This document shows, one piece after another, positions 31,966 to 42,610 of a stretch of DNA of 64,000 bases. The stretch is from NCBI RefSeq assembly GCF_041053105.1, contig NZ_CP163444.1, positions 6,138,001 to 6,202,000 on the forward strand. The letters run 5' to 3'. Both the position numbers and the translations under genes were made by a program. Numbering within the stretch: the stretch's first letter is position 1; each line of letters starts with the position of its first letter. The stretch comes from Streptomyces sp. R44. GTDB taxonomy: Bacteria > Actinomycetota > Actinomycetes > Streptomycetales > Streptomycetaceae. Under the pieces are notes generated by a model. That model worked only from the letters and a program-made list of their open reading frames with translations, did no database searches and was not told the origin of the DNA.

Positions 31966-32940
31966 ATGACAAGCCCCGCCGTCGATCCGGCCCCCGAGAC
32001 GCACCCGGCCGCCCCCGAACCCCGTACCGAAGCCCGTGCCGCCGCCCCCGCCCGCCGGATCACCGGCGCCGTCTGGGCCGCGCTCGGCATCGTGTACGTC
32101 GTCTGGGGCTCCACGTACCTCGGGATCCGGATCGTCGTCGAGACCCTCCCGCCGTTCCTCTCCGGCGGCGCCCGCTTCATCACCGCCGGCCTGCTCCTCG
32201 CCGCGATCGTCGCCTGGCGCCAGGGCCCCGCCGCACTCAAGGTCACCCGCCGGGAACTCGGCTCCGCCGTCCTCGTCGGACTGCTCCTCATCCTCGGCGG
32301 CAACGGCCTCGTCGTCCTCGCCGAGACCTCCATACCCTCCGGCCTCGCCGCCCTCCTCGTCGCCGCCGTCCCCGTCTGGGTCGTCCTGCTCCGCGCGCTC
32401 TTCGGCGACCGCCCCGGCCTCGGCGCCTTCGGCGGCGTCCTGCTCGGCTTCGCGGGCCTCGGCGTCCTCACCGTCCCCGGCCTGAGCGGCGAGGTGAAGA
32501 TCGGCGGCGTCCTGCTCGTCCTCGTCGCGGCCCTGCTGTGGTCCGTCGGCTCCGTCTCCTCCGCACGGCTGCCGATGCCCGCCAACCCGTTCACGGCGAG
32601 CGCCTACGAGATGCTGGCCGGCGGCCTCGCCGCGCTCACCCTCGGCCTCGTCCGCGGCGAACACCACGGCCTCGACCTGGGCGCCGTCTCCGGCCGCTCC
32701 TGGGCCGCCCTCGCGTACCTGATCGTCTTCGGCTCGCTCGTCGCCTTCACCGCGTACGCCTGGCTGCTCCAGTCCGCCCCGGTCTCCCTCGCCGCCACCT
32801 ACGCGTACGTGAACCCGGTCGTCGCCGTCCTCCTCGGCGCCCTCGTCCTGAACGAGGCCCTGACCTGGCCGATCCTCCTCGGCGGCGCGATCGTCGTCGG
32901 CGCCGTCTGCCTCATCGTCTCGACCGAGCGACGCCGCTGA
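31966..32940 (+). CDS. EamA (DMT superfamily) transporter
   Basis: 324 residues, ten predicted membrane helices arranged as two EamA repeats: WGSTYLGIRIVVETLPPFLS in the first, and LIVFGSLVAFTAYAWLLQ followed by YAYVNPVVAVLLGALVLNE in the second, the classic end motif of the family. A 30-residue polar N-terminus precedes. It is a secondary exporter for amino acids or metabolites in the cytoplasmic membrane; the substrate is unknown. It is followed by a 22-bp perfect palindrome and the ALDH gene. Confidence 0.9.
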   Translation: MTSPAVDPAPETHPAAPEPRTEARAAAPARRITGAVWAALGIVYVVWGSTYLGIRIVVETLPPFLSGGARFITAGLLLAAIVAWRQGPAALKVTRRELGSAVLVGLLLILGGNGLVVLAETSIPSGLAALLVAAVPVWVVLLRALFGDRPGLGAFGGVLLGFAGLGVLTVPGLSGEVKIGGVLLVLVAALLWSVGSVSSARLPMPANPFTASAYEMLAGGLAALTLGLVRGEHHGLDLGAVSGRSWAALAYLIVFGSLVAFTAYAWLLQSAPVSLAATYAYVNPVVAVLLGALVLNEALTWPILLGGAIVVGAVCLIVSTERRR

Positions 32941-32965
32941 CCCTCCGGCGTGGGTGCCGGCCACC

Positions 32966-32987
32966 GTCCGCTTCGGCCGAAGCGGAC
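32966..32987. promoter_or_regulatory. 22-bp perfect palindrome upstream of ALDH
   Basis: GTCCGCTTCGG followed directly by CCGAAGCGGAC, with no spacer. It lies 25 bases after the EamA stop and 113 bases before the ALDH start. A dyad of this length suggests a strong binding site for a dimeric regulator; the PucR-family protein encoded at 30,007 is one candidate. Confidence 0.6.
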
Positions 32988-33099
32988 AGAGCCGCCACCC
33001 CCACTACTCCATACCGGACAAGCCCGCGCCCGCCGTCCCGGCCCTACGGTGTCACCAGAGCAACCGCTCGCACCCCGAAACGGAAAGGGCCGGGACGCA

Positions 33100-34545
33100 A
33101 TGACGACCACCCACGCCTTCTGGCTCGCCGGCCGTGAGGCCACCGGCGACGCCACCTTCGACGTCACGAACTCGTACGACGGACGTCTGGTCGGCAAGGT
33201 CAGCGTGCCCACCGAGGCCCAGGTCGAGGAGGCCGTCGCCGCCGCGCACGCCGTCGTCGACGAGTTCGCCGCGACCCCGGCGCACGTCCGCGCCGCCGCC
33301 CTCGACCACGTGTCGAAGCGGCTCGCCGAGCGCACCGAGGAGATCGCCCTCCTGATCTCCGCCGAGAACGGCAAGCCCATCAAGTGGGCCCGCGGCGAGG
33401 TCGGCCGTGCCGTCTCCGTCTTCCGTTTCGCCGCCGAGGAGGCCCGCCGCTGGAACGCCGGCGAGGCCCAGCGCCTGGACACCGAGGCCGGCGGCGCGGG
33501 CCGCCTCGCCCTCACCCGCCGCATCCCCACGGGCGTCGTCCTCGGCATCGCGCCGTTCAACTTCCCGCTGAACCTCAGCGCCCACAAGGTCGCCCCGGCC
33601 ATCGCCGTCGGCGCCCCGATCATCCTCAAGCCGGCCCCGTCGACGCCGATCTCCTCCCTGATCCTGGGCGAGATCCTGGCCGAGACCGACCTGCCGGCCG
33701 GCTCCTGGTCGATCCTGACCGTGCCGAACGACCGCATGCCCGCCCTCGTCCAGGACGAGCGCCTCCCGGTCATCTCCTTCACGGGCTCCGACAAGGTCGG
33801 CTACGCCATCCAGCAGTCGGTGCCGCACAAGCACTGCACCCTGGAGCTCGGCGGCAACGCCGCGGCCGTCGTCCTGCCCGACTGGTCCTCCGAGGCCGAC
33901 CTGGACTGGGCCGCGACCCGCATCGCGACCTTCTCCAACTACCAGGGCGGCCAGTCCTGCATCTCCGTGCAGCGCGTGATCGCCGACGCCTCGGTCTACG
34001 ACCGCCTGGTGCCGAAGATCGTCGCCGCCGTCGAGGCGCAGGTCACCGGCGACCCGGCGGACGACGCCACCGACGTCGGCCCGCTCGTCGACGAGGCCGC
34101 CGCCCAGCGCGTCGAGTCCTGGGTCGACGAGGCCGTCGCGGCCGGCGCGAAGCTCCTCACCGGCGGCAAGCGCGAGGGCGCCACCTACGCCCCGACCGTC
34201 CTCACCGACCTCCCGGCCGATGTCACCCTGGCCCGCGCCGAGGTCTTCGGCCCGGTCCTGACCATCGCCAAGGTCGACGGCGAGGCCGAGGCCTTCGCCG
34301 CGGTCAACGACTCGGACTTCGGCCTCCAGGCCGGTGTCTTCACCCACGACCTGCAGACCGCCTTCCGCGCCCACCGCGCCCTGGAGGTCGGCGGCGTGAT
34401 CGTCGGCGACGTCCCCTCGTACCGCGCCGACCAGATGCCGTACGGCGGCGCCAAGCGCTCCGGCGTCGGCCGCGAGGGCGTCAAGTACGCGATGGACGAC
34501 TACACCTACGAGCGCGTGCTCGTCCTGACGGGCCTCGCCCTCTAA
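33100..34545 (+). CDS. NAD(P)-dependent aldehyde dehydrogenase
   Basis: 481 residues. General base E249 in LELGGNAAAVV, catalytic C287 in GGQSCISVQR, and APFNFP in place of the APWNYP of the other two ALDHs. The GGQSC site places it near the lactaldehyde/GapN-like branch, distinct from the two gamma-aminobutyraldehyde types. Near gabT and a PucR regulator it could oxidise succinate semialdehyde, which would close the GABA route, but this is inference. The ATG follows GGAAAGGG at long spacing. The gene ends at a clear terminator. Confidence 0.88.
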   Translation: MTTTHAFWLAGREATGDATFDVTNSYDGRLVGKVSVPTEAQVEEAVAAAHAVVDEFAATPAHVRAAALDHVSKRLAERTEEIALLISAENGKPIKWARGEVGRAVSVFRFAAEEARRWNAGEAQRLDTEAGGAGRLALTRRIPTGVVLGIAPFNFPLNLSAHKVAPAIAVGAPIILKPAPSTPISSLILGEILAETDLPAGSWSILTVPNDRMPALVQDERLPVISFTGSDKVGYAIQQSVPHKHCTLELGGNAAAVVLPDWSSEADLDWAATRIATFSNYQGGQSCISVQRVIADASVYDRLVPKIVAAVEAQVTGDPADDATDVGPLVDEAAAQRVESWVDEAVAAGAKLLTGGKREGATYAPTVLTDLPADVTLARAEVFGPVLTIAKVDGEAEAFAAVNDSDFGLQAGVFTHDLQTAFRAHRALEVGGVIVGDVPSYRADQMPYGGAKRSGVGREGVKYAMDDYTYERVLVLTGLAL

Positions 34546-34568
34546 GGCGTACGCCTCACGAGACCAGG

Positions 34569-34601
34569 CGGTCCGAGCCCACTGTGCGGGGGCTCGGGCC
34601 G
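34569..34601 (+). terminator. Terminator after ALDH
   Basis: A 12-bp stem CGGTCCGAGCCC with GGGCTCGGGCCG (one G-U pair, 9-base loop), followed by TCTTT. It lies between the ALDH and the convergent monooxygenase gene. Confidence 0.85.
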
Positions 34602-34608
34602 TCTTTCG

Positions 34609-34911
34609 TCATGCCACGGGGGAGTCGTCGAGGCGGACGACCTCCGCCGGCCCCGCGCGGAAGGCCTTGTTCGCGGCGTCGGCCGCGACCATGTGCGGGG
34701 CGACGTCGTGCGCGGCGAGGGCCTCCGCCGAGGCCCAGCGCTCGATCAGGGCGAAGCGGTCGGGGTCGTCGGCCACCCGGTGGAGGTCGTACTGCAGGCA
34801 GCCCTCCTCCGCCCGCACCAGGGGGGCGAGCGCCTCGAAGGCGGCGAGCTGCTCCGCGCCACGGCCGGGCAGGGTGGCGACGAGGACGATGAGCTTGATC
34901 GGCTGAGACAT
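34609..34911 (-). CDS. Antibiotic biosynthesis monooxygenase (ABM)/YgiN-like protein
   Basis: 100 residues, one ABM ferredoxin-like domain. IKLIVLVATLPGR begins the first strand, EEGCLQYDLHRVADDPDRFA is the family core, and ERWASAEALAAHDVAPHM holds the conserved W and histidine region. Relatives act as cofactor-free quinol monooxygenases or heme-degrading enzymes, usually as dimers in the cytoplasm. The ATG is the start of the fold. It is convergent with the ALDH and divergent from the acyl-CoA dehydrogenase. Confidence 0.87.
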   Translation of the reverse strand: MSQPIKLIVLVATLPGRGAEQLAAFEALAPLVRAEEGCLQYDLHRVADDPDRFALIERWASAEALAAHDVAPHMVAADAANKAFRAGPAEVVRLDDSPVA

Positions 34912-35044
34912 GCCGCGGACCCTACGCGCGGCCCCGCCGGACGGTCGGGGCGTCTCATCTGGAGGACAAACCCGGAGGGATCCCCTCCTCTTTCCGGACC
35001 CGCCGGAATCGGGTACGACGGACAGGAAGCCCAAGGAGGTGTCC

Positions 35045-36970
35045 ATGTCCGCACCCACCCAGCGGCCCAAGGTCACCGAGCGCGAGGCCCGGCAGGTCGC
35101 CGAGGCCGCGCGCGAGCGGGACTGGCGGAAACCCAGCTTCGCCAAGGAGCTGTTCCTCGGCCGCTTCCGCCTCGACCTCGTGCACCCGCACCCGCTGCCC
35201 GCCGCCGAGGACGTCCGCCGCGGGGAGGCCTTCCTCGCCGTCCTCCGCGCGTTCTGCGAGACCCGGATCGACGGCGCCCGCATCGAGCGCGAGGCCCGCA
35301 TCCCCGACGAGACGATCACCGGACTCAAGGAGCTCGGCGCCCTCGGGATGAAGATCGACCCGAAGTACGGCGGGCTCGGCCTCACCCAGCTGTACTACAA
35401 CCGCGCCCTCGCCCTCGTCGGCTCCGCCAGCCCCGCCGTCGGCGCCCTCCTCTCCGCGCATCAGTCGATCGGCGTACCGCAGCCGCTGAAACTCTTCGGG
35501 ACCCAGGAGCAGAAGGACGCCTTCCTGCCCCGGCTCGCCCGCACCGACCTCTCCGCCTTCCTCCTCACCGAGCCGGACGTCGGCTCCGATCCGGCGCGCC
35601 TCGCCACCGCCGCCGTACCGGACGGGGACGACGCGTACGTCCTCGACGGCGTGAAGCTGTGGACCACCAACGGCGTCGTCGCCGACCTGCTCGTCGTCAT
35701 GGCCCGCGTCCCCGCCTCCGAAGGGCATCCCGGCGGCATCACCGCCTTCGTCGTCGAGGCCGACGCGCCCGGCATCACCGTCGAGCACCGCAACGCCTTC
35801 ATGGGCCTGCGGGGCCTGGAGAACGGCGTCACCCGCTTCCACCGCGTCCGGGTCCCGGCGGCGAACCGCATCGGCCCCGAGGGCGCCGGCCTCAAGATCG
35901 CCCTCACCACCCTCAACACCGGCCGGCTCTCCCTCCCCGCCGCCTGCGCGGGCGCCGCGAAGTGGTGCCTGAAGATCGCCCGCGAATGGTCGGGGGAGCG
36001 CGAGCAGTGGGGGAGGCCCGTCGGCCGCCACGAGGCCGTCTCGACCAAGATCTCCTTCATCGCGGCCACCGCGTTCGCGCTGGAGGCGGTCGTCGACCTC
36101 GCCTCCCAGATGGCCGACGAGGACCGCAACGACATCCGCATCGAGGCCGCCCTCGCCAAGCTGTACGGCTCCGAGAAGGCCTGGCTGATCGCCGACGAAC
36201 TCGTCCAGATCCGCGGCGGCCGCGGCTACGAGACCGCCGACTCGCTCGCCGCCCGCGGCGAACGGGCCGTCCCCGCCGAACAGCTCCTGCGCGATCTCCG
36301 GATCAACCGCATCTTCGAGGGCTCCACCGAGATCATGCACCTGCTGATCGCCCGCGAGGCCGTGGACGCCCACCTCTCGGTGGCGGGGGACCTCATCGAC
36401 CCCGAGAAGTCGCTGGGGGACAAGGCGAAGGCGGGCGCCCGTGCCGGCTCCTTCTACGCCCGCTGGCTGCCGGGACTGGTCGCCGGCGCGGGGCAGCTCC
36501 CGGGCGCGTACGGAGAGTTCGGCGCCTTGGCGGGCCACCTCCGGTACGTGGAGCGCACGTCCCGCAAGCTCGCCCGGTCCACCTTCTACGCGATGTCCCG
36601 CTGGCAGGGCCGCATGGAGCTCAAGCAGGCGTTCCTGGGGCGCATCGTCGACATCGGCGCCGAACTCTTCGCGATGAGCGCCGCGTGCGTCCGTGCCGAA
36701 CTCCTCCGCACCACGGGCGAGCACGGCCCCGAGGCCCACCAGCTGGCGGACGCCTTCTGCCGCCAGGCCCGCCTACGCGTCGACGAACTCTTCACCCGCC
36801 TCTGGTCCAACACGGACGACCTGGACCGCCGGGTGGTCGACGGCGTCCTGGCCGGGCGCTACACCTGGCTGGAGGCGGGCATCGTGGACCCGAGCGGGGA
36901 GGGCCCCTGGATCGCGGACGCGACCCCGGGCCCGTCGCCCCACCCCAACACCCACCGCCGAATCCCGTAG
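35045..36970 (+). CDS. Acyl-CoA dehydrogenase (long form, VLCAD-like)
   Basis: 641 residues. The ACAD core spans about 55-450 with LTEPDVGSDPARL (FAD/substrate loop), KLWTTNG, and the catalytic-glutamate region RIFEGSTEIMHLLIAREAVD. A C-terminal helical extension of about 190 residues resembles the VLCAD/ACAD9 type. It oxidises acyl-CoA to the trans-2-enoyl form with FAD. The start has an unusually perfect AAGGAGGTG ribosome site just upstream (35,033-35,041). It is a single gene on the plus strand followed by the repeat element at 36,981. Chain-length specificity is unknown. Confidence 0.92.
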   Translation: MSAPTQRPKVTEREARQVAEAARERDWRKPSFAKELFLGRFRLDLVHPHPLPAAEDVRRGEAFLAVLRAFCETRIDGARIEREARIPDETITGLKELGALGMKIDPKYGGLGLTQLYYNRALALVGSASPAVGALLSAHQSIGVPQPLKLFGTQEQKDAFLPRLARTDLSAFLLTEPDVGSDPARLATAAVPDGDDAYVLDGVKLWTTNGVVADLLVVMARVPASEGHPGGITAFVVEADAPGITVEHRNAFMGLRGLENGVTRFHRVRVPAANRIGPEGAGLKIALTTLNTGRLSLPAACAGAAKWCLKIAREWSGEREQWGRPVGRHEAVSTKISFIAATAFALEAVVDLASQMADEDRNDIRIEAALAKLYGSEKAWLIADELVQIRGGRGYETADSLAARGERAVPAEQLLRDLRINRIFEGSTEIMHLLIAREAVDAHLSVAGDLIDPEKSLGDKAKAGARAGSFYARWLPGLVAGAGQLPGAYGEFGALAGHLRYVERTSRKLARSTFYAMSRWQGRMELKQAFLGRIVDIGAELFAMSAACVRAELLRTTGEHGPEAHQLADAFCRQARLRVDELFTRLWSNTDDLDRRVVDGVLAGRYTWLEAGIVDPSGEGPWIADATPGPSPHPNTHRRIP

Positions 36971-36980
36971 CCGCCGTTCC

Positions 36981-37265
36981 CCTTGCGGGCGCGCTTCCGC
37001 CCGTTGTGGGCCCGCTTCCGCCGGGGCGGTGCCCACCCCGTTGTGGGCAGGCGTTCCGCAAGGGGCGGAACGGGTGGGCACAACGGAACGGCGCCCTTGC
37101 CGGCGCCAGAGGCTCCCGAGCCTGACCCGCACCGGATGCGCGCCGCGCCGGTGGTGCTGGTCCAGGCGCGGAACGCGGAGGCGCCGCGAGAGGGCGCCGT
37201 CCCGTGTGCCCACCCGTCCCGCCCTGCGGGACGATTTGCCCACACGGGGGTGCCCCGGGGCACCG
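36981..37265. repeat. Composite inverted-repeat element, copy A (type I then type II)
   Basis: The intergenic region between the acyl-CoA dehydrogenase and the EPSP-synthase gene is almost entirely this element. Hairpin I is at 37038-37086 (CCGTTGTG/CACAACGG, internal loop 6x6, inner CGTTCCGC/GCGGAACG). Its tail (about 37087-37140) has two smaller hairpins, GGCGCC/GGCGCC and AGGCT/AGCCT. After a short spacer the inverted type II module follows, ending with hairpin II at 37201-37248 (CCCGTGTG/CACACGGG, inner CGTCCCGC/GCGGGACG). About one diverged outer unit similar to the 39-bp repeat of copy B lies at 37003-37039. No protein-coding evidence is seen. Confidence 0.85.
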
Positions 37266-37328
37266 TTCAGCCCGCCGCGTCGTCCACGTGGCGGACCGGA
37301 CCCCCGCCGCCCCGCACGTCGCGGCAGG

Positions 37329-38573
37329 ATGACCCCCGTGACCGTCATCCACATCCCCGGCTCCAAGTCCGTCACCGCCCGCGCCCTCTTCCTCGCCGCC
37401 GCCGCGGAAGGCACCACCACCCTCCTGCGCCCGCTCGTCTCCGACGACACCGAGGGTTTCGCCGAGGGCCTCACCGCCCTCGGCTATGCCGTGCGCCGCG
37501 AGCCGGACGCCTGGCACATCGAGGGCCGGCCCGCCGGGCCCGGTGCGGAGACCGCCGAGGTGTACTGCCGGGACGGCGCCACCACCGCCCGTTTCCTGCC
37601 GACCCTCGTCGCCGCAGGCCACGGCACGTACCACTTCGACGCCTCCGCGCAGATGCGCCGCCGTCCCCTCGGCCCGCTCAGCACCGCCCTGCGCGACCTC
37701 GGGGTCGACCTCCGGCACGGGGAGAAGGACGGCCACCACCCGCTCTCCGTGCACGCCGCCGGCGTGAAGGGCGGCGCGCTCACCCTGGACGCCGGGCAGT
37801 CCTCCCAGTACCTGACCGCGCTGCTGATGCTCGGCCCGCTCACCGCCGAGGGCCTCGACATCACCGTCACGGACCTGGTCTCGGAGCCGTACGTCGAGAT
37901 CACGCTCGCGATGATGCGGTCCTTCGGGGCCGAGGTCACCCGGGAGGGCCGTACGTACCGCGTCGCCCCCACCGGCTACCGCGCCCCCACCTACGGCATC
38001 GAGCCGGACGCCTCCACCGCCAGCTACTTCTTCGCCGCCGCCGCCCTCGAACCGGGCCGTTCCGTCACCGTCCCCGGCCTCGGGACGGGCGCCCTCCAGG
38101 GCGACCTGGCCTTCGTCGACGTGCTGCGCCGGATGGGCGCCGACGTCGAGATCACGGACACCGGGACGACCGTCCGCTCCACCGGCACCCTCCGCGGTCT
38201 CACCGTCAACATGCGGGACATCTCGGACACCATGCCGACCCTCGCCGCGATCGCGCCGTTCGCCGACGGCCCGGTCCGCATCGAGGACGTCGCCAACACC
38301 CGTGTCAAGGAGTGCGACCGTCTCGACGCCTGCGCCGAGAACCTCCGCCGCCTCGGCATCACCGTCGAGACCGGCCCCGACTGGATCGAGATCCACCCCG
38401 GCACCCCCACCGGGCCTGCCGAGATCGCCACCCACGGCGACCACCGGATCGTGATGTCCTTCGCGGTGACGGCGCTGCGCACCCCCGGGATCACCTTCGA
38501 CGACCCGGGCTGCGTGAAGAAGACCTTCCCGGACTTCCACGAGGTTTTCCACAGGTACACCCGGACCGCGTGA
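37329..38573 (+). CDS. aroA: EPSP synthase-family protein (3-phosphoshikimate 1-carboxyvinyltransferase), atypical
   Basis: 414 residues. The start [12 protein letters not shown] keeps the Lys, Ser and Arg of the shikimate-phosphate site but has Ala where Asn is usual. The PEP-site segment is [12 protein letters not shown] instead of the common NAGTAMR-type sequence. Later motifs [11 protein letters not shown] and [14 protein letters not shown] keep the KE-DR and DHR residues, and CVKKTFPDF ends the fold. The reaction would be the sixth step of the shikimate pathway. The deviations suggest a divergent paralog, perhaps glyphosate-tolerant or with another enolpyruvyl role. The gene stands 35 bases before dxr. 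Confidence 0.8.
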   Translation: MTPVTVIHIPGSKSVTARALFLAAAAEGTTTLLRPLVSDDTEGFAEGLTALGYAVRREPDAWHIEGRPAGPGAETAEVYCRDGATTARFLPTLVAAGHGTYHFDASAQMRRRPLGPLSTALRDLGVDLRHGEKDGHHPLSVHAAGVKGGALTLDAGQSSQYLTALLMLGPLTAEGLDITVTDLVSEPYVEITLAMMRSFGAEVTREGRTYRVAPTGYRAPTYGIEPDASTASYFFAAAALEPGRSVTVPGLGTGALQGDLAFVDVLRRMGADVEITDTGTTVRSTGTLRGLTVNMRDISDTMPTLAAIAPFADGPVRIEDVANTRVKECDRLDACAENLRRLGITVETGPDWIEIHPGTPTGPAEIATHGDHRIVMSFAVTALRTPGITFDDPGCVKKTFPDFHEVFHRYTRTA

Positions 38574-38607
38574 AGACCGCACAGCCTTTGCGGCAAGAAT
38601 GGGGGGC

Positions 38608-39867
38608 ATGAGCGACCGCCCCTCTCCTCTCGCCGATCCGCGCAGCGTCTTCTCCCCCGTGGATGGAGGCGCAGGCCGCCGGGACATCGTCGTCCTCGGC
38701 TCGACCGGGTCCATCGGCACCCAGGCCATCGACCTGGTGCTGCGCAATCCCGACCGATTCCGGGTCACCGCCCTGGCCGCCTCCGGCGGCCGGATCGGGC
38801 TGCTCGCCGAGCAGGCGCACCGGCTGAAGGTCGCCGCGGTCGCCGTGGCCCGCGAGGAGGCGCTGCCCGAGCTGCGCGAGGCGCTGAAGGCGCTGTACGG
38901 CTCCGAGCCGCTGCCCGAGCTCCTGGCGGGGCCGGACGCCGCGACCCAGCTGGCCGCCTCCCCGTGCCACACCGTCCTCAACGGCATCACCGGATCCATC
39001 GGCCTCGCGCCCACCCTCGCCGCCCTCGAAGCCGGCCGCACGCTCGCCCTCGCCAACAAGGAGTCGCTGATCGTCGGCGGCCCCCTGGTGAAGGCGCTCG
39101 CCAAGCCGGGCCAGATCATCCCGGTCGACTCCGAGCACGCGGCCCTCTTCCAGGCGCTCGCCGCCGGCACCCGTGCCGACGTCCGCAAGCTGGTCGTCAC
39201 GGCCTCCGGCGGCCCCTTCCGCGGCCGTACGCGTGAGCAGCTGGCCCATGTCACCCGCGAGGACGCGCTCGCCCACCCGACCTGGGCGATGGGCCCGGTG
39301 ATCACGGTGAACAGCGCGACCCTGGTGAACAAGGGCCTGGAGGTCATCGAGGCCCACCTGCTCTACGACATCCCGTTCGACCGCATCGAGGTCGTCGTCC
39401 ACCCCCAGTCGTACGTGCACTCGATGGTCGAGTTCACGGACGGCTCCACCCTCGCGCAGGCCACCCCGCCGGACATGCGCGGCCCGATCGCCATCGGCAT
39501 CGGCTGGCCCGAGCGGGTCCCGGACGCGGCCCCCGCCTTCGACTGGACCAAGGCCTCCACCTGGGAGTTCTTCCCGCTCGACACCGAGGCCTTCCCGTCC
39601 GTCGGCCTGGCCCGGCACGTCGGCGAGCTGGGCGGCACCGCCCCGGCCGTCTTCAACGCCGCGAACGAGGAGTGCGTGGAGGCGTTTCTCGCCGGACGGC
39701 TGCCGTTCAACGGAATCATGGATACCGTCACTGCGGTCGTCACCGAGCACGGAAAGCCCAGCAGGGGAACCTCGCTGACGGTCTCGGACGTCCTCGAAGC
39801 GGAGACCTGGGCGCGCGCCCGGGCCCGAGAGCTCGCAGCGAAGGCAACAGCGGAGGCCCGCGCATGA
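38608..39867 (+). CDS. dxr: 1-deoxy-D-xylulose 5-phosphate reductoisomerase
   Basis: 419 residues. The NADPH-binding [12 protein letters not shown], the [14 protein letters not shown] segment and the metal-site [11 protein letters not shown] are all present, and the C-terminal domain has [15 protein letters not shown]. The enzyme makes 2-C-methyl-D-erythritol 4-phosphate, the first committed step of the MEP isoprenoid pathway, in the cytoplasm. The ATG at 38,608 has GGGGGG immediately upstream; an ATG nine bases earlier is possible. The stop overlaps the rseP start by four bases (ATGA). Confidence 0.95.
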   Translation: MSDRPSPLADPRSVFSPVDGGAGRRDIVVLGSTGSIGTQAIDLVLRNPDRFRVTALAASGGRIGLLAEQAHRLKVAAVAVAREEALPELREALKALYGSEPLPELLAGPDAATQLAASPCHTVLNGITGSIGLAPTLAALEAGRTLALANKESLIVGGPLVKALAKPGQIIPVDSEHAALFQALAAGTRADVRKLVVTASGGPFRGRTREQLAHVTREDALAHPTWAMGPVITVNSATLVNKGLEVIEAHLLYDIPFDRIEVVVHPQSYVHSMVEFTDGSTLAQATPPDMRGPIAIGIGWPERVPDAAPAFDWTKASTWEFFPLDTEAFPSVGLARHVGELGGTAPAVFNAANEECVEAFLAGRLPFNGIMDTVTAVVTEHGKPSRGTSLTVSDVLEAETWARARARELAAKATAEARA

Positions 39868-41171
39868 CCGAAATGCTCCTGTACGCCCTGGGCATCGTGC
39901 TGTTCGCCCTCGGTCTCCTCGTCTCCATCGCGTGGCACGAGCTCGGACACCTCTCCACGGCCAAGCTCTTCGGCATCCGCGTGCCGCAGTACATGGTCGG
40001 CTTCGGCCCCACCATCTGGTCGAGGAAGCGCGGCGACACCGAGTACGGACTCAAGGCCATCCCCGCCGGCGGCTACATCCGCATGATCGGCATGTTCCCG
40101 CCGGGCCAGGACGGCAGGATCGAGGCCCGCTCCACCTCGCCCTGGCGCTCGATGATCGAGGACGCCCGCGAGGCCTCGTACGAGGAGCTCCAGCCGGGCG
40201 ACGAGACGCGGCTGTTCTACACGCGCAAGCCGTGGAAGCGCGTGATCGTGATGTTCGCCGGACCGTTCATGAACCTGGTCCTGGCGGCGATGCTGTTCTT
40301 CGGCTCGATGATGACGATCGGCACCGCGGGGCAGACGACCCAGGTCGCCGGGGTCCAGAAGTGCGTCATCAAGCAGAGCGAGAAGCGCGAGAAGTGTGCG
40401 CCGGGCGACCCCGTCTCCCCGGCGTTCAAGGCCGGCCTGAAGGAGGGCGACAAGATCGTCGCCTTCAACGGCACGCCGGTGAACGACTGGGACACCCTCT
40501 CCGACCACATCCGCGACACCATCGGCCCCGCGACGATCACCATCGAGCGGGCCGGACAGCGCATCGACCTGCGCCCCACCCTCGTCTCCAACGAGGTGCC
40601 GAGGAAGGACGCGGACGGCAAGGTCGTCCAGCCGGTGGACTACATGCAGGCCGGATATCTCGGCTTCGCCTCCAAGACCGAGGTCGCGCCCCTCACCTTC
40701 GGCGAGACCACCGCGCGCATGACCGACCTCGTGGAGAACGGCGTCCACTCGGTCATCGCCCTCCCGGGCAAGATCCCCGGCCTGTGGGACGCCACCTTCG
40801 GCGACGGCAAGCGCGCCGAGGACTCCCCGGTCGGCGTCGTCGGCGCCGCCCGCATCACCGGCGAACTGATGACCGTCGAGGCCCCGCCGACGACGATCCT
40901 CGTGTGGTTCATGAACCTGCTGGTCATGTTCAACGTCTCGCTGTTCCTGTTCAACATGCTCCCGCTGCTGCCGCTCGACGGCGGACACATCGCGGGCGCC
41001 CTCTGGGAGTCCGTGCGCCGCCACGTCGCCCGGATCTTCAAGCGCCCCGACCCCGGCCCGTTCGACGTGGCCAAGCTGATGCCCGCCGCCTATGTGGTGG
41101 CCGGTGTCTTCGTCTGCTTCACGCTGCTCGTCCTCGCCGCCGACATCGTCAATCCGGTGAAACTGACGTAG
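39864..41171 (+). CDS. rseP: M50 site-2 metalloprotease (RseP-like)
   Basis: 435 residues. The first membrane helix carries the zinc motif HELGH (H25, E26, H29). A PDZ domain (about residues 190-275, [20 protein letters not shown]) follows, and the third-helix motif LLPLDGGH near residue 374 supplies the zinc aspartate. It cleaves membrane proteins, such as anti-sigma factors, inside the bilayer. It is translationally coupled to dxr, an order conserved in many bacteria. A strong hairpin at 41,178 separates it from ispG. Confidence 0.95.
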   Translation: MTEMLLYALGIVLFALGLLVSIAWHELGHLSTAKLFGIRVPQYMVGFGPTIWSRKRGDTEYGLKAIPAGGYIRMIGMFPPGQDGRIEARSTSPWRSMIEDAREASYEELQPGDETRLFYTRKPWKRVIVMFAGPFMNLVLAAMLFFGSMMTIGTAGQTTQVAGVQKCVIKQSEKREKCAPGDPVSPAFKAGLKEGDKIVAFNGTPVNDWDTLSDHIRDTIGPATITIERAGQRIDLRPTLVSNEVPRKDADGKVVQPVDYMQAGYLGFASKTEVAPLTFGETTARMTDLVENGVHSVIALPGKIPGLWDATFGDGKRAEDSPVGVVGAARITGELMTVEAPPTTILVWFMNLLVMFNVSLFLFNMLPLLPLDGGHIAGALWESVRRHVARIFKRPDPGPFDVAKLMPAAYVVAGVFVCFTLLVLAADIVNPVKLT

Positions 41172-41177
41172 CCCGCA

Positions 41178-41209
41178 GGGGGGCCGGACCCGGTGGTGTC
41201 CGGCCCCCC
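41178..41209 (+). terminator. Terminator or attenuator between rseP and ispG
   Basis: A perfect 12-bp stem GGGGGGCCGGAC/GTCCGGCCCCCC with an 8-base loop, seven bases after the rseP stop. ispG probably has its own promoter downstream, where TAACCTCGG at about 41,223 also recurs upstream of proS. Confidence 0.75.
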
Positions 41210-41274
41210 GCCCCCGGGGCGGTAACCTCGGAGACCTGAGCCCGCCGACGCACAACCTTGAGGTTGCACTTCAG

Positions 41275-42412
<1,138 letters not shown>

Positions 42413-42432
<20 letters not shown>

Positions 42433-42484
42433 CGCCTCCCGGATCCGCCGGTCGCCATCGGCGCCCGACGCCTCCCGGATCCGA
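42413..42484 (+). repeat. 36-bp tandem duplication over the ispG stop codon
   Basis: The unit beginning CGGTCGCCATCGGCGCC (42413-42448) is repeated directly at 42449-42484. In the second copy the stop TGA has changed to CGA. The first copy encodes the last residues and the stop of IspG; the second is untranslated. Confidence 0.85.
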
Positions 42485-42497
42485 CCGGAACCTCGCG

Positions 42498-42533
42498 CGA
42501 AGCCCCTCCACCCCACCCGGTGGAGGGGCTTCG
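42498..42533 (+). terminator. Terminator after ispG
   Basis: A perfect 15-bp stem CGAAGCCCCTCCACC/GGTGGAGGGGCTTCG with a 6-base loop, downstream of the duplicated stop region and before the GNAT gene. Confidence 0.85.
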
Positions 42534-42610
42534 TGCACAGGACGGGCCCCGCCGAGGGGCACGGGGGTACAGTGCGGAGACCAGCAGATCCGTACCGTGA
42601 GGCCCCCCAC

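Noticed and set aside
36693..37328. N-terminal extension of the EPSP-synthase frame
   Set aside because: The in-frame upstream part runs through the acyl-CoA dehydrogenase and the repeat element; the family fold begins at 37,329.
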